Origin: Litorimonas sp964511495
GTDB lineage: Bacteria; Pseudomonadota; Alphaproteobacteria; Caulobacterales; Maricaulaceae
Reading direction: 5' to 3'
Assembly: GCA_964511495.1 (NCBI GenBank)
Contig: CAZEFT010000016.1
Location: 1 to 64,000, forward strand
DNA: 64,000 nt
Shown here: positions 42,468 through 52,500 of the stretch, one piece after another
Layout: the number at the start of each line of letters is the position of its first letter
Position numbering within the stretch: the first letter of the stretch is position 1
Position numbers and translations under genes: made by a program
Notes under the pieces: generated by a model
The model's database searches: none
Told to the model about the DNA's origin: nothing
What the model saw: only the letters and a program-made list of their open reading frames with translations

Positions 42468-43592
42468 TTAGGCCGCCTTTTCTTCGCGTTTGCGGATTTT
42501 TGCCCATGCCGAAAGGAAGCCGTCGACATCCTCCTGAGTTGAATTATAGCCCAAACTGACGCGAATTGCGCCTTTGGGGGCTTCATCGGAACGCCGCATG
42601 GCCGTGATGGCACGGCTGGCACCGACCTTTCCAGAGGAACAGGCCATACCCGTACTGACGGAAACATTTTGCAAATCCAAACTCATCATCAACGTATTAT
42701 TTGCGGTGTCAGGCACAGCGAAAAAACTCGTATTGGGAAGACGGTTTTCACCCTCCCCGAATATCACAACATCCTGTTCCATGGTTTTTAGTCCGGCCTC
42801 CAAGGCGTCGCGCAAGCTCTCTACGTCTGACAAGCCTTTTGAGGCTGTTAAAGCTGCATGAAATCCTGCTGCCCCAGCCACATTGAGCGTTCCCGCGCGA
42901 CGGCGGCGCTCCTGCCCTCCGCCCTGCATGAAGGCTGAAAAAGGCGCATCAGGCGCAACATAGAGCGCGCCAATCCCCATTGGCCCACCAATTTTATGCG
43001 CAGAGACACACATATAGTCCGGCTGCACGGTAAGATGAAACTTCCCCAAAGCCTGCACAGCGTCGATATGGATAAGCCCCTTATGATCGTGGACCAGCTC
43101 GACAATGTCTTCAATCGATTGAATGACGCCCGTTTCACTATTCGCCGCCGTGACAGAGACAAAGGGACGACCGTCTTCGATGGACCAATTCTCAAGCCTT
43201 GATTTCAACCAAGCCACATCTGTCACACCGGACCGCAGAGCCGGAATAATCTCAACTCGCGCCGATGACGCTTCCGCAGCCATCAATGTGGCAGGGTGAT
43301 CCAAAGCAGAAATGAGCAAACATTTGCATCCCCCCCGCACCGCTGAATGCACGGCCGTATTCGCGCCTTCCGTCCCGCCACCGGTAAAGAGAATATCTTG
43401 GGCACATACGCCCATAGCCAAGCCCAACGCTTCCCGCGCTTGGGAGATAAGCGCGCGCGCCGCACGGCCATGTCCATGCGGGGCCGACGCATTCCCTACG
43501 ACACCCATAGCCTGACTGACCGCTTCGATTACTTCGGGTCGCGCCGGAGAGGTCGCGTTATGATCCAGATATATGCGCTTGGTGCGGCTCAC
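42468..43592 (-). CDS. NifS/IscS-like cysteine desulfurase (class I)
   Basis: A 374-residue PLP desulfurase distinct from SufS, the class I type. The opening RIYLDHNATSPARPEV, the PLP lysine in CVSAHKIGGPMGIGALY and the active-site loop MACSSGKVGASRAI with catalytic Cys are intact. It probably supplies sulfur to the first steps or to tRNA thiolation; in alphaproteobacterial SUF operons this gene stands right after the Rrf2 regulator, as here. It starts with GTG overlapping the iscR stop (GTGA) and ends at sufB without a gap. Confidence 0.94.
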   Translation of the reverse strand: MSRTKRIYLDHNATSPARPEVIEAVSQAMGVVGNASAPHGHGRAARALISQAREALGLAMGVCAQDILFTGGGTEGANTAVHSAVRGGCKCLLISALDHPATLMAAEASSARVEIIPALRSGVTDVAWLKSRLENWSIEDGRPFVSVTAANSETGVIQSIEDIVELVHDHKGLIHIDAVQALGKFHLTVQPDYMCVSAHKIGGPMGIGALYVAPDAPFSAFMQGGGQERRRRAGTLNVAGAAGFHAALTASKGLSDVESLRDALEAGLKTMEQDVVIFGEGENRLPNTSFFAVPDTANNTLMMSLDLQNVSVSTGMACSSGKVGASRAITAMRRSDEAPKGAIRVSLGYNSTQEDVDGFLSAWAKIRKREEKAA

Positions 43593-44029
43593 TCTGCCGC
43601 CTCCATTGTGGAGAACGGAACAGAATCATTCACGACATCCGCCAAAGTGATTGATGCCAAGAAGCTTTCAATATGATTTTCGAGAGCACCCCAAAGATTA
43701 TGCGTCAGACAGCGATCTGTCTTGCCCGTACATCCGATGCGGTCTTGGGGCGTGCAGCCATGCGCTTTAATATCAATATCAACCGCGTGAATGATATGGT
43801 CGAGTGTCAATTGAGACGGGGGCCGCGTCAAAACATAACCGCCCTTCGCACCACGAACGCTTTTAACGAGGCCCGCACGGCGCAACTTTCCGAATAATTG
43901 CTCCAGAAAGGTCACAGAAATACCCTGCCGCTCTCCGATTTCAGGGAGAGTCGCCCGTGCGCCTTCGCCCAAAGCCGCCAAATCGGCCATGGCCATTACG
44001 GCATAACGTCCTTTTGCGGTGAGTTTCAA
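43589..44029 (-). CDS. iscR: Rrf2-family Fe-S regulator IscR/SufR
   Basis: A 146-residue winged-helix repressor that holds a [2Fe-2S] cluster. The opening KLTAKGRYAVMAMADLA, recognition helix SVTFLEQLFGKLRRAGLVKSVRG and three ligand cysteines (92, 100 and 107 in GCTPQDRIGC and TDRCLTH, with His110) are present. It starts at TTG (44029) with AAAGGG some nine bases upstream. It leads a minus-strand operon of some 17 genes whose promoter holds a type-1 IscR operator, so it should repress its own operon when iron-sulfur supply is adequate. Confidence 0.93.
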   Translation of the reverse strand: MKLTAKGRYAVMAMADLAALGEGARATLPEIGERQGISVTFLEQLFGKLRRAGLVKSVRGAKGGYVLTRPPSQLTLDHIIHAVDIDIKAHGCTPQDRIGCTGKTDRCLTHNLWGALENHIESFLASITLADVVNDSVPFSTMEAAE

Positions 44030-44070
44030 AGCGAATACGCCCTTTCTGAAGGTTTTACGTGCAATCTGTG

Positions 44071-44093
44071 GTGCGTCTTGTTAACAGGCGCAC
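44071..44093 (-). other. Hairpin in the iscR 5' leader
   Basis: GTGCGTCT (44071-44078) pairs with AGGCGCAC (44086-44093), one wobble, loop of seven. It lies about 42-65 bases before the TTG start of iscR and would be transcribed if the start is near 44115. No attenuator T-run follows. Role unknown. Confidence 0.45.
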
Positions 44094-44138
44094 GAATTAT
44101 TATTTCAAACGTTAATACAGGCGGGATGTATGTATCCC

Positions 44139-44153
44139 GACTAAATTAGTCAA
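44139..44153 (-). promoter_or_regulatory. IscR type-1 operator over the -35 of the SUF promoter
   Basis: The palindrome GACTAAATTAGTC (44139-44151) is a perfect fit to the core of the E. coli type-1 IscR motif (GACTRWWWYAGTC), with C-C before and A-A-G after also fitting the consensus flanks. On the minus strand it overlaps a TTGACT (44148-44153) that can serve as -35, with a weak TACATC 17 bases on. Binding of [2Fe-2S]-IscR would exclude RNA polymerase. An adjoining inverted repeat, CGGGAT/ATCCCG (44122-44139), overlaps the spacer and -10 region. Confidence 0.8.
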
Positions 44154-44230
44154 GATTAGAATTCGGGTTTTCGGCGCGACATTTGCACCTTTTGTCAGAG
44201 ACGAAAAACCCCATAAAAATGTGAGATTAA

Positions 44231-44911
44231 ATGCCTGAAGTCATTTTTGCCGGTCCCGAAGGTCGTCTGGAAGGCCGTTATCACCCCTCCGATGATCCGC
44301 AAGCCCCTTGCGCACTGATTCTTTCCCCTCATCCCAAAGCAGGCGGACATATGGATCACCGTATCCCGGTTGCCATGTATGAGAGTTATAAACGCCGCGG
44401 CTTTTCCGTTTTACGGTTTAACTTTCGCGGTGTCGGGCGCTCTATGGGTGTTTACGATAATGGCCAAGGCGAACTGCAAGATGCCGCTTATGCGCTAGAC
44501 TGGTTGCAGAGCTTCAACCAAAACGCGCCTTTCTCTTGGGTATCGGGTTATTCCTTCGGGGCTTGGATTGGCATGCAGCTTTTAATGCGTCGTCCAGAAG
44601 TCGCCGGATTCATTTCCATGTCTCTGCCCGTCAACACTTATGACTTTGCATTCCTCGCGCCTTGCCCGGCTTCAGGCTTGGTCACTTATGGTTCGCAGGA
44701 CCCAATTGTTCCTGCCGATGATGTTGACCGTGTCGTCGACAAAATTCGCGTTCAAAAAGGTCATGTGATTGAAACTCACCGCGTTGAAGGGGCCGATCAC
44801 TTCTATACCGACCATTTGGAAGAAACCTTGGACGTTATCGAAGATTATCTCGACGAAAATCTCGACCCGCGTTACTCACCACCCCGCGAAATGAGATATC
44901 TCGAAGGTTAA
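44231..44911 (+). CDS. Alpha/beta hydrolase (COG2945-like)
   Basis: A 226-residue cytosolic hydrolase of the alpha/beta fold. The nucleophile serine is in GYSFGAW, the oxyanion region is LSPHPKAGGHMDH, RFNFRGVGRSMG marks the second core strand, and the acid and histidine of the triad lie in YGSQDPIVPADD and EGADHFYTDH. This layout defines the COG2945 group, often annotated as alpha/beta superfamily hydrolases with carboxylesterase-like activity. It diverges from iscR. An intrinsic terminator follows. Confidence 0.9.
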   Translation: MPEVIFAGPEGRLEGRYHPSDDPQAPCALILSPHPKAGGHMDHRIPVAMYESYKRRGFSVLRFNFRGVGRSMGVYDNGQGELQDAAYALDWLQSFNQNAPFSWVSGYSFGAWIGMQLLMRRPEVAGFISMSLPVNTYDFAFLAPCPASGLVTYGSQDPIVPADDVDRVVDKIRVQKGHVIETHRVEGADHFYTDHLEETLDVIEDYLDENLDPRYSPPREMRYLEG

Positions 44912-44916
44912 AGTTC

Positions 44917-44966
44917 AACCCCGCCTCGGCGGGTTTTCTTTTGGCGTTTCCAATATTGGAAGCCAA
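44917..44966 (+). terminator. Terminator and following palindrome after the hydrolase gene
   Basis: CCCGC (44920-44924) pairs with GCGGG (44929-44933; loop CTCG) followed by TTTTCTTTT, a plausible Rho-independent terminator. Right after it is a long palindrome, TTGGC..TTCCAAT|ATTGGAA GCCAA (44941-44966, GT bulge), which could serve the convergent aminopeptidase transcript. Confidence 0.7.
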
Positions 44967-45012
44967 CGAGATTCAAACAATTTAATGTTATAAACAACAG
45001 CATCCTCACTAA

Positions 45013-45027
45013 CCCCGCTGCGCGGGG
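45013..45027. repeat. GC-rich hairpin downstream of the aminopeptidase gene
   Basis: CCCCGC (45013-45018) pairs with GCGGGG (45022-45027) around TGC. On the minus strand it lies 26 bases beyond the aminopeptidase stop but has no T-run. It may be a small remnant of an intergenic palindrome like the one between sufC and sufD. Confidence 0.5.
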
Positions 45028-45052
45028 CCGCGTTCGGATGGATGGACACACC

Positions 45053-46969
45053 CTATCGGGTCGCGCGGATGATGGCGTCAATCCGTCTTTGCGCGATGGG
45101 GTGATAGCCTGCGCGCGCAGCGGTATAAACATGATCGGCCCAATCAGCTTTTCCGTTCTCTTCCAAAGCGGCATAGAGGCGGTAGATGAATTTGCCGCGC
45201 CCCACCGTCATAAGGAAGTTTTCCAACTCGGAATAAGCAGGCTGATAATCGCCTTTAATGGCTTGCATATACCATGCGAAGGCGGTTTCAGCATTTTGCG
45301 TGCCGGTCAGGCTGAATGTCTTATCCAACTGAGCATATTGTGCGTCGCTTAAAGCCGGAAGAGTATTGAGGAAGTGCAGCCATTCATGGGTCGACCAATT
45401 CGCGGCCGTGGATTGCAAATCATCAACATTACCGCCTTCGAACCAAGCTTGAGAGGCATTATCAACTTGCGCAAAAGCATCACTTTGCGGATTTCGCGCC
45501 GAATCTGGCAAACCGGCCTCAAAAACCCAAGCATTGATTTCCGCATCCGTCACAGCATCCGGATAATTAGACCGAAGATTGTTATTCAAATAGGTCAGGA
45601 AATCTTCGGTCGTGACACTTTGGAATGCGTTTTCATTAAACCATTTTTTCAGAAATGGATCGAAGGCTTCACGGCCAAAACGGTCTTCGAGGAAAAAGAG
45701 AAAGTTCGCTCCTTTTAAATAAGAGACGAGCGTAAAGGCTTCATCAGGATGGGCCATATCTGTGGGAAGTTTCAACCGCGTCAATTCGGGGCGTTTAGCC
45801 TCAGAAATCGCGCGCTTCAAACCCTGCATATCCAGCGCTTGTTCCATCACAGCACGACGTTCACCATAAAGGTCTTCCATGATACGATTTTCAACATAGG
45901 AGGTGAAACCTTCATTCAGCCACGCATCGATCCAACTGGCATTGGTGACCAGATTACCGGACCAGCTATGGGCCAATTCATGCGCCACCACATTGGTCAG
46001 GCTCTTATCCCCGGCGACCAAGGTCGGGGTCAGGAAAGACAAACGTGGATTTTCCATACCACCATAAGGAAAACTCGGCGGCAGAACGATGAGGTCATAA
46101 CGTCCCCAACGATAAGGGCCGTAAAGGGCTTCATTGGCCTCTTCCATCTGCGGCGTTTCAGAAAACTCCTCAGCGGCCGCGTCCAAAATATACTTCTCGG
46201 CATAAACGCCAATCGTTTCGTTAATAGCCTCGAATTCAATGTCCCCCACGGCAATCGCGATGAGATAGGACGGAATGGGTTGCGGCATGTCGAATTTATA
46301 CGACCCATCCGGCTCTTGGTCGCCTTGCGAGGCACTCATAAGCGGTCGCAGTCCTTCGGGGACACGCAAAGTGGCGCTGTAAGTATGACGCACGGCAGGT
46401 GTGTCCTGCAAAGGCGCAATTGTGCGGGCATTAATCGCTTGGGCTTGCGAGAAGAGGTAAGGCTTTTCTTTCCCCGCCGTTTGCTCAGGCGAAAGCCATT
46501 GCAGACCTTCGGCTTCGGGCGAAGTTTTGTAAGAGATACGGATTTGATCCGTGTCGTGATGAAGAGGAATGATAAGGGCAGACCCCAAAACATCATCATC
46601 AGGGCCGGTTACAAATTCGGCGTCGTCTTGCACTTTTCCCTTACTCAAACGTTCAACGCCACGAATGGTCAGATCTTTGGTATCCAATGTAAAGGAGTCG
46701 ACACCGCTCTTAATGCGTTCAAAATCAATCGTCGCCACACCGTCGAGCACTTTATCTTCAAAATTGACATCCAGATTCAAATCCAGATGAGTGATCTGAA
46801 GCTCATCATAATTGGCATAGGTGAATTTATCATCTTTGGAGACCGGGCGCTTGGATGTAATGGGCTTATTAACCGCCTCATCTTTTGCAGGGGTTTCAGC
46901 ACTATTACAGGCCGCCAGAACAGTCGTTGCGGCGAAAAGGCCGATAAAGACCGGTTTCATCAAGGACAT
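45053..46969 (-). CDS. M1-family aminopeptidase lipoprotein (leukotriene A4 hydrolase-like)
   Basis: A 638-residue zinc metallopeptidase. The lipobox LAAC (Cys21) after a short hydrophobic signal marks it as a lipoprotein, so it is held in a periplasm-facing membrane leaflet. The exopeptidase motif GGMEN (303-307), the zinc site HELAH (330-334) and the third ligand Glu353 in LNEGFTSYVE are intact. The C-terminal armadillo-type helical domain and the overall length are those of the LTA4 hydrolase branch rather than PepN. Substrates are unknown; peptide scavenging is likely. It lies downstream of anmK on the same strand with a 127-base gap. Confidence 0.93.
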   Translation of the reverse strand: MSLMKPVFIGLFAATTVLAACNSAETPAKDEAVNKPITSKRPVSKDDKFTYANYDELQITHLDLNLDVNFEDKVLDGVATIDFERIKSGVDSFTLDTKDLTIRGVERLSKGKVQDDAEFVTGPDDDVLGSALIIPLHHDTDQIRISYKTSPEAEGLQWLSPEQTAGKEKPYLFSQAQAINARTIAPLQDTPAVRHTYSATLRVPEGLRPLMSASQGDQEPDGSYKFDMPQPIPSYLIAIAVGDIEFEAINETIGVYAEKYILDAAAEEFSETPQMEEANEALYGPYRWGRYDLIVLPPSFPYGGMENPRLSFLTPTLVAGDKSLTNVVAHELAHSWSGNLVTNASWIDAWLNEGFTSYVENRIMEDLYGERRAVMEQALDMQGLKRAISEAKRPELTRLKLPTDMAHPDEAFTLVSYLKGANFLFFLEDRFGREAFDPFLKKWFNENAFQSVTTEDFLTYLNNNLRSNYPDAVTDAEINAWVFEAGLPDSARNPQSDAFAQVDNASQAWFEGGNVDDLQSTAANWSTHEWLHFLNTLPALSDAQYAQLDKTFSLTGTQNAETAFAWYMQAIKGDYQPAYSELENFLMTVGRGKFIYRLYAALEENGKADWADHVYTAARAGYHPIAQRRIDAIIRATR

Positions 46970-47096
46970 AGTTTACTCCAAAGGATGGATTGAAAATTTG
47001 CGAAACGCTATCAGAACGGTTGAAAGCTTCAAGCCTTCACTGCTTTTGGTTGGTTCAACGCATGTATTTGCAGACCGCTTATCAGACGAGGTCCTG

Positions 47097-48230
47097 TCAG
47101 GGATAAGCAATTACGCCGCCTATTATGGGCTTCGGCACGCCCGTTGTCCCCGGGAAGCTAATCGGCAATCCTCTCAACGTTCTGACGGCCATGAACGCAA
47201 AGGCTTGGGCCTCCAACGCATCGCCATTCCAGCCGACGTCCTCGGCTTTCACCACGTTGGCGTCGATATGCATATCCAACATCCCCGTCAGGGCGGGATT
47301 GTGCCGCCCACCCCCGCAAACAATAACGGTGTCAGGACGGAAATTCTGCATGTCACGCGCAATGGATTGCGCGCAGAAACTTGCCAATGTTGCCGCACCA
47401 TCGGCCACGTTCATATCCTTCATTTCGGGCAATACATCAAAATCATATCGGTCAGCCGAACGCGGCATGGGGCGTGTAAAAAAGTCCCTTCGCATCCAGC
47501 TTTCAATCCGCGCCAGATATACATCACCTTGTGTCGAATACTTCCCACTGGCGTCGAAAGCTTTGCCCGTTTTCAATTTCATCCAACTATCAAGCGGGCC
47601 ATTACCCGGCCCGCAATCCGTGGCGACCAAGAGTGCGTCCGCATCGATCAAAGTCACATTGGACACGCCCCCAATATTCACGACGGCGATACGACCCGAG
47701 AGTTTGGAATAACGACACAGCGCCTGATGGTAAATCGGGGCCAAAGGCGCACCCTGCCCACCTGCCGCAACATCAGCCGTTCGGAAATCATAAACGCAAG
47801 GCACGCCAAATTTAGTTGCCAGAGCTTGACCATTTCCGAGTTGAAGGGTCTGCCCTTTGGCAGTTCCAATTGCGGGCTGATGAAACACGGTTTGTCCGTG
47901 ATAGCCAATCACATCGATATCCGATTCCGATGTCGCAGATTTCGTCAAGAGGTCATCCACCGCCTCTTTATGCTTTATGTCAATAAATTCGGAGGCCTCT
48001 TGCAAGGAATTGGGTGGAGGCCCTTTAAATCGCCATGCCAGTGCGGTTTCTATGGCCGATTGTAAAATGTCGTTGCCTTGTTCAAATCCCAAACAGCTCG
48101 CAGGGCCAAAGCTAAATATGGTCTCGCCATCCGTCTCAATAATCGCGGCATCAACCCCATCAAGTGAGGTGCCGCTCATCAAACCCAATGCGGTATATCG
48201 TTTCTTTTCCATCACCTTTGCCTTTGACAT
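47097..48230 (-). CDS. anmK: Anhydro-N-acetylmuramic acid kinase
   Basis: A 377-residue sugar kinase of cell-wall recycling, phosphorylating 1,6-anhydro-MurNAc to MurNAc-6-phosphate with ring opening. The ATP-binding opening GLMSGTSLDGVDAAI, the DFRTADVAAGGQGAPLAP block with its catalytic Asp, NIGGVSNVT, and DCGPGNGPLD are all typical. Start is either ATG 48230 or the in-frame ATG at 48212, which has AAAGG close upstream. It diverges from tyrS across a 57-base gap. Pairing with tyrS is common among alphaproteobacteria. Confidence 0.96.
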   Translation of the reverse strand: MSKAKVMEKKRYTALGLMSGTSLDGVDAAIIETDGETIFSFGPASCLGFEQGNDILQSAIETALAWRFKGPPPNSLQEASEFIDIKHKEAVDDLLTKSATSESDIDVIGYHGQTVFHQPAIGTAKGQTLQLGNGQALATKFGVPCVYDFRTADVAAGGQGAPLAPIYHQALCRYSKLSGRIAVVNIGGVSNVTLIDADALLVATDCGPGNGPLDSWMKLKTGKAFDASGKYSTQGDVYLARIESWMRRDFFTRPMPRSADRYDFDVLPEMKDMNVADGAATLASFCAQSIARDMQNFRPDTVIVCGGGRHNPALTGMLDMHIDANVVKAEDVGWNGDALEAQAFAFMAVRTLRGLPISFPGTTGVPKPIIGGVIAYP

Positions 48231-48287
48231 GATTTACCCACTTGATAGAAGCCGCAAAGTTTAAAATTTACATCTGACGATAAGATT

Positions 48288-49553
48288 ATGGCCAAGTATA
48301 AATCAGAGCTGATGAAAACCCTGACCGAACGTGGTTTTCTTTATCAGTGTACAGATGAAGCCGGTTTGGACAAGGCTGCGGCCAGCTCGGTCGTAACAGG
48401 CTATATCGGGTTTGATTGCACCGCACCGAGCCTGCATGTTGGCTCTCTGGTACAAATCATGATGCTGCGCCACCTGCAGAAATCTGGTGGGCGACCTATT
48501 GTTTTATTGGGTGGCGGGACGACAAAAATTGGCGATCCCTCCATGAAGGATAAAACACGACCCATCCTCACCAATGAACTGATTGAGACCAACAAGCAGG
48601 GCATTAAACAGGTTTTCTCAAAATTCATTGATTTTGACGGACCCAATGCCGCAATTTTAGCAGATAATGCCGATTGGCTGGATGCTTTGGGCTATATTGA
48701 ATTTCTGCGCGAAGTCGGCCCGCAATTTACCATCAACCGCATGGTAACAATGGAGACAGCCAAGCGCCGTTTGGAAAATGAACTGCCCATGACATTTTTG
48801 GAGTTCAACTACCCGCTCCTGCAAAGTTATGATTTTGTCGAATTATTCCGCCGCCATGGCTGCACGCTGCAATTAGGCGGCTCTGATCAATGGGGTAATA
48901 TCGTCACGGGTGTTGATTTGACACGCCGCCTTGAAGGTAAAGAGGTTTACGGTTTCACCACACCACTTATCACCACAGCCTCCGGTGGGAAAATGGGTAA
49001 GACTGTTGATGGGGCCGTTTGGTTGAATGGAGACCCCGCATTAAGCGCTGAACACGTCCGAAGCCCCTACGAATATTGGCAGTTTTGGAGAAACACCGAA
49101 GATGCGGATGTCGGGAAATTCCTACGTTTATTCACCGACCTCCCCTTGGAACGCATTGCGGAATTGGACGCGCTGGAAGGCTCAGACATTAATCAAGCCA
49201 AGATCGTTTTGGCAAATGAAGCCACCACACTTTTGCATGGTGCGGACGCCGCGAAAAAGGCAGAAGACACGGCTACGCAAACATTTCTCCAAGGCGGGAC
49301 GGCCGAGGGTTTGCCAAGCGAAGACGTTTCAGCAGAGGAACTCAAAACACTGGGCATTTTAGCAGCCGCTGTAAAATTGGGATTAGCAGGATCTAATGGT
49401 GAAGCGCGACGTCACATCAAGGCCGGGGCTCTGAAATTGAATGATGAAAAAGTGACCACCCATGAGCACGTTTTATCTGCTGATGATGTTCAGGGCGGTG
49501 TTATCAAAATCTCTGTTGGTAAGAAAAAGCACGCCCTCTTGAAAGTGACCTAG
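48288..49553 (+). CDS. tyrS: Tyrosyl-tRNA synthetase
   Basis: A 421-residue class I aminoacyl-tRNA synthetase that charges tRNA-Tyr. The HIGH-equivalent is HVGS within TAPSLHVGSLVQ, the tyrosine pocket appears in QLGGSDQWGNI and the KMSKS-equivalent is KMGKT. The C-terminal residues 350-421 form an S4 RNA-binding domain (GEARRHIKAGALKLNDEKV). Length matches the bacterial TyrS family. Convergent with the YhdP-like gene, 12 bases apart. Confidence 0.97.
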   Translation: MAKYKSELMKTLTERGFLYQCTDEAGLDKAAASSVVTGYIGFDCTAPSLHVGSLVQIMMLRHLQKSGGRPIVLLGGGTTKIGDPSMKDKTRPILTNELIETNKQGIKQVFSKFIDFDGPNAAILADNADWLDALGYIEFLREVGPQFTINRMVTMETAKRRLENELPMTFLEFNYPLLQSYDFVELFRRHGCTLQLGGSDQWGNIVTGVDLTRRLEGKEVYGFTTPLITTASGGKMGKTVDGAVWLNGDPALSAEHVRSPYEYWQFWRNTEDADVGKFLRLFTDLPLERIAELDALEGSDINQAKIVLANEATTLLHGADAAKKAEDTATQTFLQGGTAEGLPSEDVSAEELKTLGILAAAVKLGLAGSNGEARRHIKAGALKLNDEKVTTHEHVLSADDVQGGVIKISVGKKKHALLKVT

Positions 49554-49565
49554 CGAAGCGAGCTT

Positions 49566-52500
49566 TTACTCTTCTGTTTCAGATTCGGGGTTCTTTTCAG
49601 GATCTTGCTTGATGTTTTCCATGGACGGAATATCTTCGCGTTTTTTACGAAAAATGCCGCGCAAGAAACCCGGCGTCAGAGCCGAGAGTGGATTTACGGC
49701 GATTTGCGTCTCTGAAAACGGCCCTTCCACCGTGTAATTCAAAGCGAAAATACCTTCCCCTTCTTTCCCAACGACGATATCGCCCAATAACGGAACATCG
49801 CCTAGAAGCGAGTTCGCCGTGTAAGCAGGCACAAGAACGCCGTCGATATCCACTGTTTTATCCTGAAGGTTGATATTCCCTTCACCCGTCATCCCCAAAG
49901 CCGGGCCGTAGACACGTGCTTTTCGGAGGCTGATATTCCCGCCGAGGATTTGGAAGGGGGCATCAAATTTTTCAAAAGCCAAACCTTCACCACTCAGTGC
50001 ATTAAACAATCCCGTTAATGAACCGAGCGAAAGTAATTGCGCCATGATGGGGGCCTCGGTCATTGTGAAATTATCAATGACAGCGTTGCCGACATAGGGG
50101 CCTTCCTCTCCGGCCAGTGGTAAAGTCCCAGTCAGAGAGAACTCACCACCTTGCAAACTTTCCAGTCCCAAAAACGCCTGTGCCGCTTTGGCCGCATTTG
50201 GAAGTTTTACATTCACTTGCCTCTGCGACGCACCCTCATCCGTCGTCATCGCTATTCGAACAGGGCCATCAGGAGAGATAGCGTTCAAGTCAAATTCCGT
50301 CACCGCAATGCCGTTATGGGCGAAGCGCATTTCGGCTTCATTCACGGCGAATTGAGGGTCGAGGACAAGCGTATCGACACTGGCATTCAGGGCGATAGGG
50401 ACTTCGAAGGCAGAGGTTTGCGTATTAAGCGAGCGATCTATGAGGGACGATATATCAAGCTTTTGCCCCACCAAATTTGCAACAAAAGCGTCCCTTGTTT
50501 CATTGGGCTTTAAATTCAGCGTGGCATCAAGAACATCCCCAACCTTCACAGTTTCAAGATCTAAACTGTTTAAGGCAAAATCACTATTCAGCGATAAGCC
50601 CCCTGCCAAATTTAAGTTTGGTGCCACCAATTGGAAATTTTGTATTGTTGTTCCCGAATCTCCGCGAGTTAAAGAGGCAACAAGTTGCCCGCTTTCACCC
50701 ACGGGCTTATTCCAATATTCGCCAAAGGTCATTTCCGCTTGTGTTAAGTCCGCTCTCAAGGTTGCGGAGTTCACATTAATACCCGATCCAAGGGCGCGGA
50801 TATCAACACCGATATCACCATCAAAATATTGCCTGAACCCCAGCCCCATTTGATCATATATTTCAGAATTCATTCTGCCGTGGACATAATATTCTGTCGG
50901 CGTGGCCCCATTGTCGAAAGTTTCTTTCCATTCAAGATTGGCGCGCCACGGGCCGATATTCACAGGGCCATTCACAGAAAGGCTTTTTGAGTCCGCAATC
51001 ATCTTTACATCGCCTTTATTGAGCTGATGTGGGCCGATTGAGAACGGGGCACTGACGTTCTGAAACTCTCCTTTGGCACTATAGCGAATGCGGCTTTGAT
51101 CAAAAAACTCAAGCAAGGGTCGTGTAATCGTCAGTTGGACTTGTCCCTTGCCTTCAACTGTCGTGGGATCAACACCATATCTGTCGGCATAACGAAAGGG
51201 CTCTTGATTTATCAACGCCAATAGGTCGGACGCCTGTCCCATGGCATTGGCAGTGACCGTAAGGTCGCCGCCCTTGGGTCGCAAGCGTGGAATATCAACA
51301 CGACTGGGAAGTAGTTGAACCGGACCGATAACACCCCGGTCGAGCGTGAAACTTAATGCGTTATCGCTAATCTTGGCCGTGCCCCATGCTTCTGTCATGG
51401 GCGTCATAGTGGAAATATACTGCACAGTTGAATTACGGACAGTGTAATCCATGTCCATTTTTTCTTCTGTGAACGCCCCTTCCTCGTTCAATCCATATTC
51501 CGTTGAAAAGGACAAGCTATCAACATCGCCGCTCAAAACAGAGCGTTTTAACCATCGTCTTGCACCATCAGCGAATTTGACAGGCCAGATCTGTAAAAGT
51601 TCTTCGGGGGTCAGCAATCCGGACATCACGCCGTCGGCCCTGATCGCTTCTACATCCGTGTTAACGGCATCCGCCCCGACAGCACCTTTAAAGAACAGTG
51701 TGCCTTCAAAACGGTGTGTGCCACGATCCAGTCGATATCGTTCAACAGATAATTCTCTTGAATCAACATCGAGTGTCCCTCGAAGATCCAAAGCGTCAAA
51801 CTTCACAGCGTCGGCAAAAACAGGCGTCGCATCCCATCCAATATTATTAAAGTTCAAATCAAAGAGCGGAGAAGAGTTCACATCACCGTCATTAATGGCG
51901 TCTAATTCAGAGAGCGTGCCTTTGGCTGTAAAACTAACACGGTCAGAACGCAGATCGAATTGCTCAATCTGCATAATCGCATCACCCGCGTCCAATTTGG
52001 CTCGCGTTTTGAAAGCAGACAATTTGAAGGGATCTTGCCCGTCCAAAAGAGAAAAGTCACCGCTTCCTATACTTACATTCACATCGGCTTCTTTAAGCCC
52101 TGAACTACGAGAGAAGAGAAACCGGCCCGAAAGGCTAACGGGGGCATCCAAGCGGGTCAAGTCTGTATAACGTCCTTTTCGAGGGCCGAAGATATTGGGA
52201 TTCAAGCCTTGAGCAGAATAGTCTACATCAAATTGATCGAACTGATTATCTGTCTTAACTGAAAGAAAGACGGGTATTTCTGCTTCAATGCGTTGGTTAT
52301 CTAAATTAGCATTCACCTCAAAACTAAGTACATCACCCACATGTTCAAAACGCAAAGATGCATTGTTAAGTTCAACGTCTATTCCATTGGTTTTATTGAT
52401 ATAATAAGCTTTCGCATTTGTGACTTCGACATATTCAACGCCGTCAAAATCAAAACGCGCATCACGGGTGGGTGTTGCACGTCGTCCTTCCCAGAGAGGG

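Noticed and set aside
42467..42667. N-terminal extension of sufB to 42667
   Set aside because: It lies within the desulfurase gene in another frame; family similarity begins at the ATG at 42466.
44122..44139. CGGGAT/ATCCCG hairpin before iscR as a terminator
   Set aside because: No T-run on either strand and it lies in the promoter region; operator or leader element is more likely.
45749..46993. 414-codon plus-strand open frame opposite the M1 aminopeptidase
   Set aside because: It lies wholly antisense to a gene with intact zinc motifs and a lipobox; composition is Arg/Ile/Gln-rich with no family look.
46821..48065. 414-codon plus-strand open frame opposite anmK and the aminopeptidase start
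   Set aside because: Antisense to two well-supported genes; His/Arg-rich shadow sequence.
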